Origin: Pedomonas sp051304405
GTDB lineage: Bacteria; Pseudomonadota; Alphaproteobacteria; Sphingomonadales; Sphingomonadaceae
DNA length: 64,000 nucleotides
Direction of reading: 5' to 3'
NCBI RefSeq assembly: GCF_051304405.1
Contig: NZ_JBPPGG010000003.1
Location: 339,088-403,087, forward strand
Made by a program: the position numbers and the translations under genes. Numbering within the stretch: position 1 is the first letter of the stretch; each line of letters opens with the position of its first letter. The notes under the pieces were generated by a model that was not told the origin of the DNA, searched no databases, and saw only the letters and a program-made list of their open reading frames with translations. This document shows positions 27,205 to 36,344 of this stretch, one piece after another.

Positions 27205-29405
27205 TTGTATTGCACCCGCGCCGTCACGCTGCGGCCCTGACCGTAGTAGCAGGCCGCAACCCCCGTGCAGGTCGCCACATAGCGCTTGTCGGCAATGTTG
27301 CGCCCGTTGATCGAAACGGACATACCCGAAAGCGACGGGTTCAGAGCGCCAAGGTCATACCGCACGAACAGATCGAACAGCGTGTAGTCGGGGATCTTCA
27401 GCGTATTGTTGCTGTCGCCGTAGCTCTTGCCGGTGTAGCGGATGCCGCCGCCGAACCCGAGTCCGGTCAGCGGCCCGGAGGTCAGGCTCTGGTTAAGGAA
27501 CAGCGAGGCCATCCAGTCCGGCACCTGCGGCAGTTCCTTGCCCTGCTGCTCGGGCGTGGTGGTCTTGGTCACCTTGCTGTCGCTGTGGGTCAGCGTTGCA
27601 ATGACAGCCATGCCCCACGGCAGGCTGGCCTTGCCTTCCAGTTCGATGCCGCGAATACGTCCCTCGCCGGTCTGCACGAGGCAGGTCGAAGTGCCGCACA
27701 GCGTCCCGTTGGGATCGGGCGTCGTCATGTTCTGCTGGGTGATCTGGTAGCCGCCCAGCGTCACGTAAATGTTGTTGCCCCGCTGGAATCGGATACCCGC
27801 TTCGTACTGCTGGCCCGTTGTCGGATCAAACGGCTCGCCGTTGAGGCTGGACGACAGATCGGTCACCTGCGGCTGGAAGCTCTCGGCATAGCTGAAATAC
27901 GGGGCAAGGCCATTGTCGAACAGGTAAACCGCGCCTGCGCGCCACGTAAAGGCATCGCTCTTGGTGATGAAGCGCTCACCAGTAACCGGATTATAGGTAT
28001 TGTCCTTCGCCCAGTCCTGACGGCCGCCGATGGTCATGCGCAGATTTCCAACCTCGATCTGGTCCTGCACATAGACGCCGGACTGGCGGCTGACCGTTTC
28101 CTTATAGATCTGCGGGCTCAGGTTGTCCTTATAGGTGGCAGAGCCCCGCGGCACCGGGTTGAAGAAGTCGAGCAACGGCAGCACCTGCGAACCTGCCACC
28201 AGATCCCGATAATGCTCCCAATCCGTGTGGAAATAGTCGAAGCCGCCCAGCAGCGTGTGCTGTACCGCACCGGTCGAGAATTTCGCCTCCAGCTGGGTGT
28301 CGGTTGCAAAGCCGTCGCTTTCGCCCACGCCCTGCACTGCGCGCCGGCCGATCGTCTGCCCCGGAATGCAGCCGACAATGTTGGCCGGGCACGTGGTCAG
28401 CGTATTTCCTGACAGCACCACGACGCGATACAGCGTCTCCAGATGCGTGTAGCGCGTGTTGTTGCGAAGCGTGATGTTCTCGCCAAACCGGTGGGACAGG
28501 AACGAGCCGATCAGGAACTGATCCCGGTCGAAGTCATTCCAGTCGGGCTCGCCAAGGTTGTCATCGTTGGCGATATAGCGGCCGTTGGTCGGTCTCAGCG
28601 TGCCGAGTTCCGGCATGAACTGGAATGTCGAGCCGCCTTCATCGCGCTGATACTGGGCCAGCATGGTCCAGGTTGTGTTGTCGCCTGGCGTCCATGTGAC
28701 AGATGGCGAGACATAATAACGGCCGATCTTCACATCCTTGACCTGCGTATTGCCGTCACGGGCGAGCGCCACCAGCCGGACGGAGAGCGTATCGGAGACC
28801 GGGCCGCCCACATCCGCTGCCGCCTGATAATTCCACCGGCCAAGCGAGGTGGTGCCAATGCCCTGAAGCAGCACCTCCCCATGGAAGCGGTCCGTTGCCC
28901 GCTTCGTCACGATGTTGACGACGCCGCCCGGAGCCGTCTGACCATAGAGTGCACCAGAGGGGCCCTTCAGCACTTCGATCTGCTCAACCGCAAACGTATC
29001 GAAACCGGGCCGTGTCCACTGCCCGCCGGAGGGAAGGCGCAGGCCATCCACAAAGTTGTTGTTCGAGGAGAAACCGCCCGCGCCGAAGCCACGCACCGAC
29101 ACCTCATCGACACGGCTGTCGATGCCAAAGGCCTCAGCCTGAACGCCCGACGTGTAGCTGAGAGCGTCGGCGATTGTGGGCGAGGCCCGCAGATCGATCT
29201 CATCCCGGTTGATGACGGCGATCGACTGCGGCGATTCAATAATCGGCGTGTCGGTCTTGGTGGTGCTGGTGGCCGAGGAACGACCCGTCGCCGTGACGAT
29301 GATCTCGCGGCTGCCTTGAGCCGCATCGTTATCTGCAACGTCGTTTGCAAGAGCCGGCCAGGCGACTGCCGTCATAAGGTAGAGGCTGATGGTGCGCTTG
29401 ATCAT
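27198..29405 (-). CDS. TonB-dependent siderophore receptor (FhuA/FpvA-like)
   Basis: A 735-aa outer-membrane receptor. The signal peptide IKRTISLYLMTAVAWPALA is followed by a TonB-box-like REIIVTATG and a plug domain with SPQSIAVINRDEIDLRA and VRGFGAGGFSSNNNFVDGLR. The plug also has EVLKGPSGALYGQTAPGGVVN, the ferrichrome-receptor plug signature. The barrel ends in VTARVQYKW with the usual terminal aromatic residue. It lacks an N-terminal signalling domain, so it does not act through a FecI/FecR pair. A Fur-like site lies about 40 bp upstream. First gene of the operon with the esterase, DUF3325, DUF3649 and PepSY genes. An open extension to 29612 is not native. Confidence 0.9.
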   Translation of the reverse strand: MIKRTISLYLMTAVAWPALANDVADNDAAQGSREIIVTATGRSSATSTTKTDTPIIESPQSIAVINRDEIDLRASPTIADALSYTSGVQAEAFGIDSRVDEVSVRGFGAGGFSSNNNFVDGLRLPSGGQWTRPGFDTFAVEQIEVLKGPSGALYGQTAPGGVVNIVTKRATDRFHGEVLLQGIGTTSLGRWNYQAAADVGGPVSDTLSVRLVALARDGNTQVKDVKIGRYYVSPSVTWTPGDNTTWTMLAQYQRDEGGSTFQFMPELGTLRPTNGRYIANDDNLGEPDWNDFDRDQFLIGSFLSHRFGENITLRNNTRYTHLETLYRVVVLSGNTLTTCPANIVGCIPGQTIGRRAVQGVGESDGFATDTQLEAKFSTGAVQHTLLGGFDYFHTDWEHYRDLVAGSQVLPLLDFFNPVPRGSATYKDNLSPQIYKETVSRQSGVYVQDQIEVGNLRMTIGGRQDWAKDNTYNPVTGERFITKSDAFTWRAGAVYLFDNGLAPYFSYAESFQPQVTDLSSSLNGEPFDPTTGQQYEAGIRFQRGNNIYVTLGGYQITQQNMTTPDPNGTLCGTSTCLVQTGEGRIRGIELEGKASLPWGMAVIATLTHSDSKVTKTTTPEQQGKELPQVPDWMASLFLNQSLTSGPLTGLGFGGGIRYTGKSYGDSNNTLKIPDYTLFDLFVRYDLGALNPSLSGMSVSINGRNIADKRYVATCTGVAACYYGQGRSVTARVQYKW

Positions 29406-29440
29406 GGGAACCCCCAAACATGTGTTGGAGGCAGTGCTAG

Positions 29441-29462
29441 TGCGAGTCGTTATCATTTGCAA
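29441..29462 (-). promoter_or_regulatory. Putative Fur box upstream of the siderophore receptor
   Basis: The minus strand reads TTGCAAATGATAACGACTC then GCA, an imperfect palindrome with the ATGATAAC core typical of alphaproteobacterial iron-responsive sites. It is 36-57 bp before the receptor ATG, a good position for repression of the whole operon when iron is plentiful. Confidence 0.55.
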
Positions 29463-29630
29463 TACGAAAGTATCGGATCCTCTCTCCGCTTGTTTGCGGA
29501 AGGTCTGACGCCCAAACGGCTGGAAAAACAGAGAGGAAGAGTTGACCGGCCAGTTCCGGGCCGTACAGACCGCGCTCGCCGGACCCGGAGGATACGGGCA
29601 TCTCCGAAGCATTTTTTACAGGAGTTGCTA

Positions 29631-29724
29631 GGCCGGATTTACCGACACGGCGCTGTCGCGCCTTCACATTGCGTTCGGTCGGACCTTGCCCTCCCTTCGG
29701 CTGAACCGGTCGGCTCATTTACCG
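29631..29724. repeat. Diverged copy R3 of the island-end repeat
   Basis: It begins GGCCGGATTTACCG and ends GAACCGGTCGGCTCATT, both shared with R1 and R2, with a degenerate middle of similar length. It stands between the siderophore operon and the cobalamin block. It may be a decayed attachment site or a member of a dispersed repeat family. Confidence 0.6.
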
Positions 29725-29958
29725 TGGCCAGAACCTGGCCTGACAGCAGCTTGCTTCCGGCTATACCATCGGCAACAGAACCTCAAGCCGTTGATTATAA
29801 GACTTTTGGAGACCGCGGCGATCAACGAGATCAGTCCAATGCGGGTCCGGTTTGGCCAGAATTTGCCTTTCAAAAAAACTTGACGGGCACACACCAATCC
29901 GTCATCCCGCCTCGCTCCGCTTACCGAGGGCGGTAGACCCCAGCCCGGCCAGACGAAC

Positions 29959-30477
29959 ATGTTCAGTCAAACGACAGGACCGAACAACGAACCGGATCAC
30001 GTGCGCATTCGCAGCATTGTAAGCCAAGTCCGCACGGAAACCGCTGCTGAGATATGCGTAAGCGTAGCAGGAGACCTTCCCCTCGGACTGAAGGTTCATG
30101 CCGGCGATCGCGATGCCACGCTCAAGCGACTGATGAAGCAATCCGGCGCCGTCATCGTGCGGACTGCGCGAGAGTGCGCGTTTCCCCTGGCTATGGCGAA
30201 CCATGCAGAGAAACTGCGTGATGCCATCGTGCAAAAGCTTTCCGCCATCGCGCAGAAACCCTTAAGCCCGCGGCAAGTTAAAAAAATCCTGTCAATCAGC
30301 CCGGCCGAGCGGCTGCGCTGGAGCAAGGATGGCCGACTGCGCCAGTCGGGAACCGCCCAGATCCTGCGGGGCTCCACGATCCGGCTCTCCACCTATCCGC
30401 CCCAGGAAATAGAGCGGCTCCTTTCAAAACCAGAGATCATCACTGCCTGGCGACAGGTCGATTGCGAGCAACCCTGA
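29959..30477 (+). CDS. Hypothetical protein with a conserved C-terminal region
   Basis: A 172-aa soluble protein that I do not recognise by name. The middle contains KPLSPRQVKKILSISPAERLRW, which could form a helix-turn-helix, followed by SKDGRLRQSGTAQI and LSTYPPQEIERLLSKPEIITAWR. The pattern ERLRW-KDGRL-SG is reminiscent of small plasmid- or island-borne proteins of sphingomonads. No ribosome binding site stands out before the ATG. It is followed by the cobalamin riboswitch leader and is unlikely to be part of that operon. Confidence 0.6.
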   Translation: MFSQTTGPNNEPDHVRIRSIVSQVRTETAAEICVSVAGDLPLGLKVHAGDRDATLKRLMKQSGAVIVRTARECAFPLAMANHAEKLRDAIVQKLSAIAQKPLSPRQVKKILSISPAERLRWSKDGRLRQSGTAQILRGSTIRLSTYPPQEIERLLSKPEIITAWRQVDCEQP

Positions 30478-30631
30478 CGTGGTCTTGACTTGCCTCTCCG
30501 CCCAGCGTTCGAGCGATTTTATCGACTGTCGGGTGTTCCTCAGGCGCGCAAAACGCTGTATTGAAATTATCAAACAAGCCGCTATGAACTGAGCCTGGTT
30601 GATTCGCTTGCCGGATCAACCGCTGATCGCG

Positions 30632-30850
30632 CCGGTGCCCTTTGGGCATAATATGGGAATGTGGTGCGAACATACGCCGGGCAACCGACGCCTGTTCAAT
30701 TCCACAGCTGTCCCTGCAACTGTAAGCGGTGAGCGAGATGGACACGCCTCTCCCGTCCAAAGGAGGGGCAGCCACTGGGCGGTGCCAAGCACCACAAGCC
30801 TGGGAAGGCCGACCATCAAGCGATGACCCGCGAGCCAGGAGACCTGCCGG
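30632..30850 (+). promoter_or_regulatory. Cobalamin (B12) riboswitch upstream of btuB
   Basis: The ordered conserved blocks are present: GGTGCC, TGGGAAT-GTGGTG, GCTGTCCCTGCAACTGTAAG, GCCACTG, GGGAAGG, and the B12 box as GAGCCAGGAGACCTGCC ending near 30848. The 220-nt stretch to the btuB ATG would hold the expression platform. Binding of adenosylcobalamin should lower expression of btuB and the genes that follow on this strand. Confidence 0.93.
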
Positions 30851-31071
30851 CGTTAGGTCGCTCTTGCTTTGATCCAGGGGATGGTCGAGGCACGGTATTT
30901 CTCCGTCTGAGCGACGAACAAAGTGGCGGGAGCCACTGTGCGCGCGGCAGAGGGAGACAGGCGTCCTCCATTTTTCGCGTGCAATGCCGTTCGTCTATCC
31001 GCTGCTAATGGCGGAGGCTCGCGCATGTTCCCGCCGTCCCGAATCTGCTCGGACGCCGGAAGACCAGACGT

Positions 31072-32949
31072 ATGAAATTCGTTTTCTCAACCCTGATGGC
31101 AACGACAGCCCTCAGCCTGCTTCCAACCCTTGCGCACGCGGACAGCGCGGCCGATGATGCTGGCACGATCGTGGTTTCTGCCAGCCGCCTGCCGCTTGAA
31201 GCGCGTGAGATCGGCAGCGCCTACACCGTTGTCAGCCGCGAAGACCTCAACCTTGGCCAGATCACCTTTGCCAAGGAGGTCTTTCAGGATCTGGCGGGCG
31301 TTCAGGTCACCACCGACCGCCCCGGCGATAACGTCAACATCAGCGTGCGCGGCTCGGATAACGACCAGGTTCTGTTCCTGATCGACGGCATTGAGCTTGG
31401 GGATCCCAGTTCCACCAGCACCCAGTATCAGGCCGACCACCTCATCACGGCCGACATCGAGCGTATCGAACTGCTGCGCGGCAATCAAAGCTCCCTTTAT
31501 GGTTCGGACGCCATCGGCGGCGTTGTGAACATCATCACCCGCCGTGCAACGGAAGACGGCGTGCGTCTCAGCGCCCAGGGCGAATATGGCGCGCACAACA
31601 CCTGGAACGGCGGCGCGTCGTTGCTCGGCAAGCACGGCAAGCTGGATTATCGCATCACCGCCACCGGCTATAGCCACGATGGCCCCTCGCTGGCCGACCC
31701 GCGAACCGGACCGGCAACGGAAAGGGATTCCTACTGGCGCTATGGCATTTCCGGCCGTACCGGCTACCAGCTCTCCGATACGGTTGAGTTGCAGGCCATC
31801 GGCTTCTGGCAGAAGGCCGATTCCGACCTCGACAACACGGGGTCTGACAACAGCAACACCGTCACCAAGACGGAGTACGCCTTTGCTGGTCAGGCGCGCT
31901 ATAAAAGCCGGGATGGTCGCCTGAATGCGGATGCAACCGCAAGCCGCTATGTCGCCGAGCGCCTGTATTATGGCCCCTCCTATTCTGATGATGGCGACCT
32001 TTACCGCGGCACCAAAGACAGCGCCTCGGCCAATGTTAACTACAAGCTGAACGACGTGATCAGCCTGGCTGTCGGCGGCAATATCGAGCGTGAAAAAACC
32101 AAGCAGGTGACGCTCTACAGCGGTGACTTCTATGCTCACGTCACCACCAAATCGATCTATGGCGAGTTGGCCGTACGCCCGCTGGAAAACCTCACCTTCA
32201 CGGGCGCAGCGCGCATTGATGACAATAGCCGCTTCGGCACGTTTGACACCTATCGCGTCACCGGCGCCTATGTGATCGAAGACGCGGTCGGCGGCAGCCA
32301 GATCAAGCTGCGGGCCAGCTATGGCACGGGTGCCAAAGCGCCGGGCCTCTATCAGCTGTTTGACCCGACCTATGGCAATCCGGATCTGGATGTCGAAACC
32401 AGCAAGGGCGGCGATGTCGGCATCGACTGGTCGTTCGGCGACACGGTCACGGCGCAGGTCAGCTATTTCTTCAGCCATACCCGCAATGAAATCGTCTGGG
32501 ATTCCGGCGTCGGCCAGTGGGGCGGCTACACCCAGTATGGCCGCACCCGCAAGTCTGGCGTAGAGCTTGCTCTCCAACTCCGCCCGACCGACTGGCTGAG
32601 CGTTCAGCAAACATACACTTACCTGACCGCAGAAGAAGACAGCGACGAAAACGGCAGCTACTTCGACATGGGCCGCCCGAAGAACAGCGGCAGCACCATG
32701 GTCACGCTGACGCCGATCGAGGATGTGAGCGTCAGCGTGCGCGCCCGCTACCGCAGCCGCAATGCCTCCAGCTATGGCGGTGCGACCGACGGTTACACCG
32801 TGTTTGACCTGATGTCGTCCTGGCAACTGAACGACCGGCTGGAGGTCTATGGCCGCGTCGTGAACGTCTTCGACAAGCACTATCAGGTCAGCTGGGGCAA
32901 GAACACGCTCGGGGCGAGCGTTTATGGCGGTCTCCGGGTCAACTTCTGA
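31072..32949 (+). CDS. btuB: Vitamin B12 TonB-dependent outer-membrane receptor
   Basis: A 625-aa BtuB. Signal peptide ends at about residue 23 (PTLAHA). The TonB box region is AGTIVVSASR. The plug carries VSVRGSDNDQVLFLIDG-like sequence and ELLRGNQSSLYGSDAIGGVVNI, and the barrel ends GLRVNF with a terminal Phe. Length matches E. coli BtuB. It imports cobalamins and other corrinoids using TonB energy. A cobalamin riboswitch precedes it, and the BtuFCD-type genes follow on the same strand. GGAAG about 10 nt before the ATG acts as ribosome binding site. Confidence 0.93.
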   Translation: MKFVFSTLMATTALSLLPTLAHADSAADDAGTIVVSASRLPLEAREIGSAYTVVSREDLNLGQITFAKEVFQDLAGVQVTTDRPGDNVNISVRGSDNDQVLFLIDGIELGDPSSTSTQYQADHLITADIERIELLRGNQSSLYGSDAIGGVVNIITRRATEDGVRLSAQGEYGAHNTWNGGASLLGKHGKLDYRITATGYSHDGPSLADPRTGPATERDSYWRYGISGRTGYQLSDTVELQAIGFWQKADSDLDNTGSDNSNTVTKTEYAFAGQARYKSRDGRLNADATASRYVAERLYYGPSYSDDGDLYRGTKDSASANVNYKLNDVISLAVGGNIEREKTKQVTLYSGDFYAHVTTKSIYGELAVRPLENLTFTGAARIDDNSRFGTFDTYRVTGAYVIEDAVGGSQIKLRASYGTGAKAPGLYQLFDPTYGNPDLDVETSKGGDVGIDWSFGDTVTAQVSYFFSHTRNEIVWDSGVGQWGGYTQYGRTRKSGVELALQLRPTDWLSVQQTYTYLTAEEDSDENGSYFDMGRPKNSGSTMVTLTPIEDVSVSVRARYRSRNASSYGGATDGYTVFDLMSSWQLNDRLEVYGRVVNVFDKHYQVSWGKNTLGASVYGGLRVNF

Positions 32950-33029
32950 TCCGGGCATTTGAGAAGCGGGGGGGTGCCAATGCACTGCCCCGCATCCCCC
33001 TCCCTTTCTGAATCTTGGAGATGCCCGCC

Positions 33030-33635
33030 ATGACTTCTCCCGACTTTCCGGCAGCCCGACAGCCCATATTGATGCAGGAGCGCCGTGCCCCTGACGGGCG
33101 CGTGCGCGCCCATGTATGGCCCCTGCCTCTTGCGCAGGACTGGCTCGAGGCCCTGTTCCGCGACCTGTTTGAAAATCACTGGGACAAACTGATCTTCGGC
33201 CCGATGATTGAAGGCGGCGCGTATGAGTTGCGCTGCCCGGGCAAGCCCAGGTCGATCAACGTCGGCGGCGGCTATTTTACCGTACACTGGGGCCGGGGCG
33301 GCCACTTTCACTTGTGTATCGGCGAGAACAAGGGGTCGCCGGAATTTCCGACCCCGCCCGAGCTTGTGGCCCATCGCCGCCCCGGCTCTGCGGAACTCGT
33401 TCGCTGCCTCGACAAGAACGGTCACCCGGTCACCTGGTCGCTGCAAATGAAGAACGGCCACGGCGAGTCAACACTGTCGATTTATTTCCCCAACCCGTTC
33501 CTGACCGATGAGGACGGAATTGCCGATACGCCGGACTTCTCGCGTCTGGCGCTCTGGCATTATGTGCTGGATGCTTATGCAGGCGTTCAGCCTGACGGTC
33601 TGGATCGCCTTGGCAAGGGCTTCCGCGCCGGATGA
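33030..33635 (+). CDS. Conserved protein of the B12 uptake operon, function unknown
   Basis: A 201-aa cytoplasmic-looking protein without signal peptide. It contains GAYELRCPGKPRSINVGGGYF and WGRGGHFHLCIGENKG, where HFHLC could bind a metal or cofactor, and a late SIYFPNPF. I believe it belongs to a family annotated as DUF7676 in sphingomonads, but I am not sure of the label. The ATG at 33030 is chosen because GGAG lies about 10 nt upstream; 33021 is the alternative. It sits between btuB and the binding-protein gene, overlapping the latter by 4 bp, so a role in corrinoid uptake or processing is inferred. Confidence 0.7.
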   Translation: MTSPDFPAARQPILMQERRAPDGRVRAHVWPLPLAQDWLEALFRDLFENHWDKLIFGPMIEGGAYELRCPGKPRSINVGGGYFTVHWGRGGHFHLCIGENKGSPEFPTPPELVAHRRPGSAELVRCLDKNGHPVTWSLQMKNGHGESTLSIYFPNPFLTDEDGIADTPDFSRLALWHYVLDAYAGVQPDGLDRLGKGFRAG

Positions 33636-34495
33636 CGCGCGCCCGCCTCTGGAGAAGCGCAGTGGCGGTCCTGCTTGTGACCGCCGCTGTGGCTCCGGCC
33701 ACGGCGGCGGTGCCGCGCGTCGCCTCATACGGCCTGTGCGCAGACCAGATGGCGCTAATGCTGGCCGACCGCGACCAGATCGTGGCCGTCTCCGATCAGG
33801 CGACAGGCCCCCTCTCCCACTATGCCGCCCGGGCCAAAGGTCTGCCTGTGACACGGGGGAGCGCCGAAGAAATTATCGCCAGCGGCGCGCAGGTGTTCCT
33901 GACCAGCGACAACCTCAATCCCTACACCGCCAAAGCGCTGGCCCAGACGAACATCACAGTTCTCACCCTGCCCCTTGCCAATTCGTGGGCCGATGTGGAA
34001 GACCTGACCCGCAGTGTTGCCCGTGCGTTGCAACAATCCCGGCGCGGCGAGGCCATTCTTGCGGACATGCACCGGCGGCTTGAGCGGCTGGCGCGGGACA
34101 AACCGGCAACCCTTCCGCGCGTTGTCTACTATCGTCCCGATGGCGGCGGGGCAGGACGAGGCACCTTCGTGGACATCGCCATTGAAGCTGCCGGCTTTGC
34201 CAACCTGCAACGCGAAATCGGCATTGACGGCTGGCGCGGCGTGCCCCTTGAGAAGGTGGTTCTCAGCCCGCCCGATGCGTTCATCACCAGCTATTTCGAC
34301 ACGAACCGGCGCAACGCCAATTTCCTCCGGCGCAACCCGGTCCTCTGGGGAACCGCACGGCTCCGGCCGACCATCGACGTGCCAGGAAAATACTGGAATT
34401 GCGGCACCCCGCTCCTGGTCCTGGCCGCCGAGACCATGGCCAACGAGCGCAAGCGCCTGTTCCCTGCAACACCTGCAAGGGAGGCGCGACCATGA
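33632..34495 (+). CDS. btuF: ABC transporter periplasmic binding protein, BtuF-like (first importer)
   Basis: A 287-aa exported protein of the Fe3+/B12-type substrate-binding family. A signal peptide (AVAVLLVTAAVAPATAA) is followed by the family pattern PRVASYGLCADQMALMLADRDQIVAVS. Two lobes are linked by a long helix around residues 120-145 (LTRSVARALQQSRRGEAILADM). It overlaps its neighbours by 4 bp on both sides, next to the permease and ATPase genes of one importer. Cobalamin or cobinamide is the likely ligand because of the btuB and riboswitch context; cobalt or heme chelates cannot be excluded. Confidence 0.82.
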   Translation: MTRARLWRSAVAVLLVTAAVAPATAAVPRVASYGLCADQMALMLADRDQIVAVSDQATGPLSHYAARAKGLPVTRGSAEEIIASGAQVFLTSDNLNPYTAKALAQTNITVLTLPLANSWADVEDLTRSVARALQQSRRGEAILADMHRRLERLARDKPATLPRVVYYRPDGGGAGRGTFVDIAIEAAGFANLQREIGIDGWRGVPLEKVVLSPPDAFITSYFDTNRRNANFLRRNPVLWGTARLRPTIDVPGKYWNCGTPLLVLAAETMANERKRLFPATPAREARP

Positions 34496-35526
34496 CCGCC
34501 ACGGTTGCCGCAAAAGACACGGGAAGCCGCTTCCTGCTGCGGCCCCGCACCCTGTCTCTGCTGCTCGGTCTTGCCATTGCCTGCATGATGCTGGCGTCGC
34601 TGCGGATCGGTTACACGCCCTTGTCCACCGCAACCCTGCTCAAGGCGGCTGTCGGCCAGTCTGAAGCTGCCTATAACACCATCGTCCAGCATCTGCGCCT
34701 GCCGCGAACCCTGCTGGCGGTTTTGGTCGGCGCCGCTCTGGGCGGCTCGGGCGCTTTGTTGCAAGGCCTGTTGCGCAATCCGCTGGCCGAGGCCGGCACC
34801 CTCGGCATTGGCAGCGCCGCTGGCCTCGGCGCGGTGATTGCGCTCTATTTCGGCTTCGCCAGCCTATCGCCCGTCCTGCTGCCGCTCTTCGCCATGACGG
34901 GCTCCATCGTTTGCATGGGGCTACTGCTGGTCGTCTCGCGACGCGCCAACACAACGCTCACCCTTGTGCTGGTCGGCATCGCCATCAGCAGCTTGTGCGT
35001 GGCGCTCACCTCTCTGGCAATGAACCTGTCGGCATCGCCATGGGCGGTTGCGGAAATCGCCATGTGGCTGATGGGCTCGCTGCGCGATCGCACCATGGCC
35101 GAAGTGAGCCTTGCCGCGCCCTTCATTCTGCCCGGCCTTGCCCTGATGCTTCTGGCGGCACCACGCCTCGACACCCTCTCCCTTGGCGAGGACACCGCGC
35201 GCAGCCTCGGCCAGAATATCGATCGCACGCGCTGGCTCATCATCGCCGGCACCAGCCTTGCGGTTGGCGCCAGCGTCTCCGTCTCCGGCAGCATCAGCTT
35301 TGTCGGCCTGATTGTGCCTCACATGATCCGCCCACTCTTGGGTCACCTGCCGGGGCGCGCCGTTCTGCCGTCCATGCTGGGCGGTGCGCTCATCGTCCTG
35401 ACGGCCGACACGCTTGTGCGCGTCATCGCCGTCGGCCCGGAATTGCGGCTGGGCGTGGTGACTGCGCTCGTCGGCAGTCCGTTGTTTCTGCGCATGGTGT
35501 TCCGCCTGCACCGGAGGCCGGAATGA
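34492..35526 (+). CDS. btuC: FecCD-family permease, BtuC-like (first importer)
   Basis: A 344-aa inner-membrane permease with about ten hydrophobic segments. It shows the family signatures LRLPRTLLAVLVGAALGGSGALLQGLLRNPLAEAGTLG near residue 70 and GSISFVGLIVPHMIRPLLG near 270. It is the channel subunit that pairs with BtuF and BtuD. The ATG at 34492 overlaps the btuF stop by 4 bp; the frame is open further upstream but lacks a reasonable start there. Downstream it overlaps the ATPase gene by 4 bp. Confidence 0.87.
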   Translation: MTATVAAKDTGSRFLLRPRTLSLLLGLAIACMMLASLRIGYTPLSTATLLKAAVGQSEAAYNTIVQHLRLPRTLLAVLVGAALGGSGALLQGLLRNPLAEAGTLGIGSAAGLGAVIALYFGFASLSPVLLPLFAMTGSIVCMGLLLVVSRRANTTLTLVLVGIAISSLCVALTSLAMNLSASPWAVAEIAMWLMGSLRDRTMAEVSLAAPFILPGLALMLLAAPRLDTLSLGEDTARSLGQNIDRTRWLIIAGTSLAVGASVSVSGSISFVGLIVPHMIRPLLGHLPGRAVLPSMLGGALIVLTADTLVRVIAVGPELRLGVVTALVGSPLFLRMVFRLHRRPE

Positions 35527-36344
35527 CTGGGCATACAACCCTGATTGCAGAAAGCCTGAGCTTGCATCACGCCGGTGGCGGAGGTGTTAGGAACCTTTCC
35601 TTCTCCGCTGCGGGAGGTGCGCTTGTCGGTCTGATCGGCTCCAATGGCGCGGGCAAAACCACTCTCTTGCGGTTGCTTGCCGGTCTTTCCCGGCCCGATG
35701 CCGGGCGCGTAATGCTGGAGGGGATACCTCTGGCGACGCTGCCCGAGCGCACCCGCGCCCGGCGGCTGGCTTATCTGGCGCAAAGCACCACGGTGCATTG
35801 GCCGGTCTCTGCCCGAACCGTAGTTGAGATGGGCCGGGTGCCGCACGCGGGCACTCTTGATCGCCTCAAGCCAGCTGATCACGATGTCGTCGCGCAGGTT
35901 ATCGCGCGCACCCGCATCGAGGCACTGGCAGACCGGTCCGTTGACACCCTGTCCGGGGGCGAGCGGGCGCGCGTCCTGCTGGCCCGGGCGCTTGCGGTTG
36001 AGGCGGACGTCCTGCTGGTCGATGAGCCGCTGGCAGCACTTGACCCGCACCATGCTCTTGCCACCCTGCAACTGCTGCGCCGCGAAGCGGAACGGGGGCG
36101 GCTGGTCATCGTCGTCTTGCACGACCTCAGCCTCGCCAGCCGCTGGTGCGAACGGGTGTTGCTGCTCAGTCACGGCAAGCTGGTTGCCGACGGCGCACCG
36201 CAGACCGTCTGCACGCCGGACAATCTTGCGCGTCACTACGACATCACCGCGTTTCATGGCCGCCATGAAGGGCATTCCTTCGTGGTGCCCTGGGCCACCA
36301 CTGCGACCGCCGCCCCCCGCGGCCAATCCGGAGACCGTCAATGA
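35523..36344 (+). CDS. btuD: ABC transporter ATPase, BtuD-like (first importer)
   Basis: A 273-aa ATP-binding protein. Walker A is GSNGAGKTT (about 39-47), the ABC signature is LSGGERARVLLARALA, Walker B is VLLVDEPLAALD and the switch His is in VLHDLSLASR. It powers uptake by the BtuC-like permease. It starts with ATG overlapping the permease stop by 4 bp and overlaps cobW by 4 bp. The C-terminal tail (TATAAPRGQSGDRQ) is low in complexity. The same ATPase type is encoded again at 43737-44513. Confidence 0.87.
   Translation: MTGHTTLIAESLSLHHAGGGGVRNLSFSAAGGALVGLIGSNGAGKTTLLRLLAGLSRPDAGRVMLEGIPLATLPERTRARRLAYLAQSTTVHWPVSARTVVEMGRVPHAGTLDRLKPADHDVVAQVIARTRIEALADRSVDTLSGGERARVLLARALAVEADVLLVDEPLAALDPHHALATLQLLRREAERGRLVIVVLHDLSLASRWCERVLLLSHGKLVADGAPQTVCTPDNLARHYDITAFHGRHEGHSFVVPWATTATAAPRGQSGDRQ

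Noticed and set aside
29430..29630. A frame extending the siderophore receptor to 29612
   Set aside because: It would place the Fur-like site inside the gene and precede a clear signal peptide at 29405.
31087..32985. A 632-codon minus-strand frame opposite btuB
   Set aside because: Antisense shadow of btuB; repetitive Ala/Val/Gly composition without domains.
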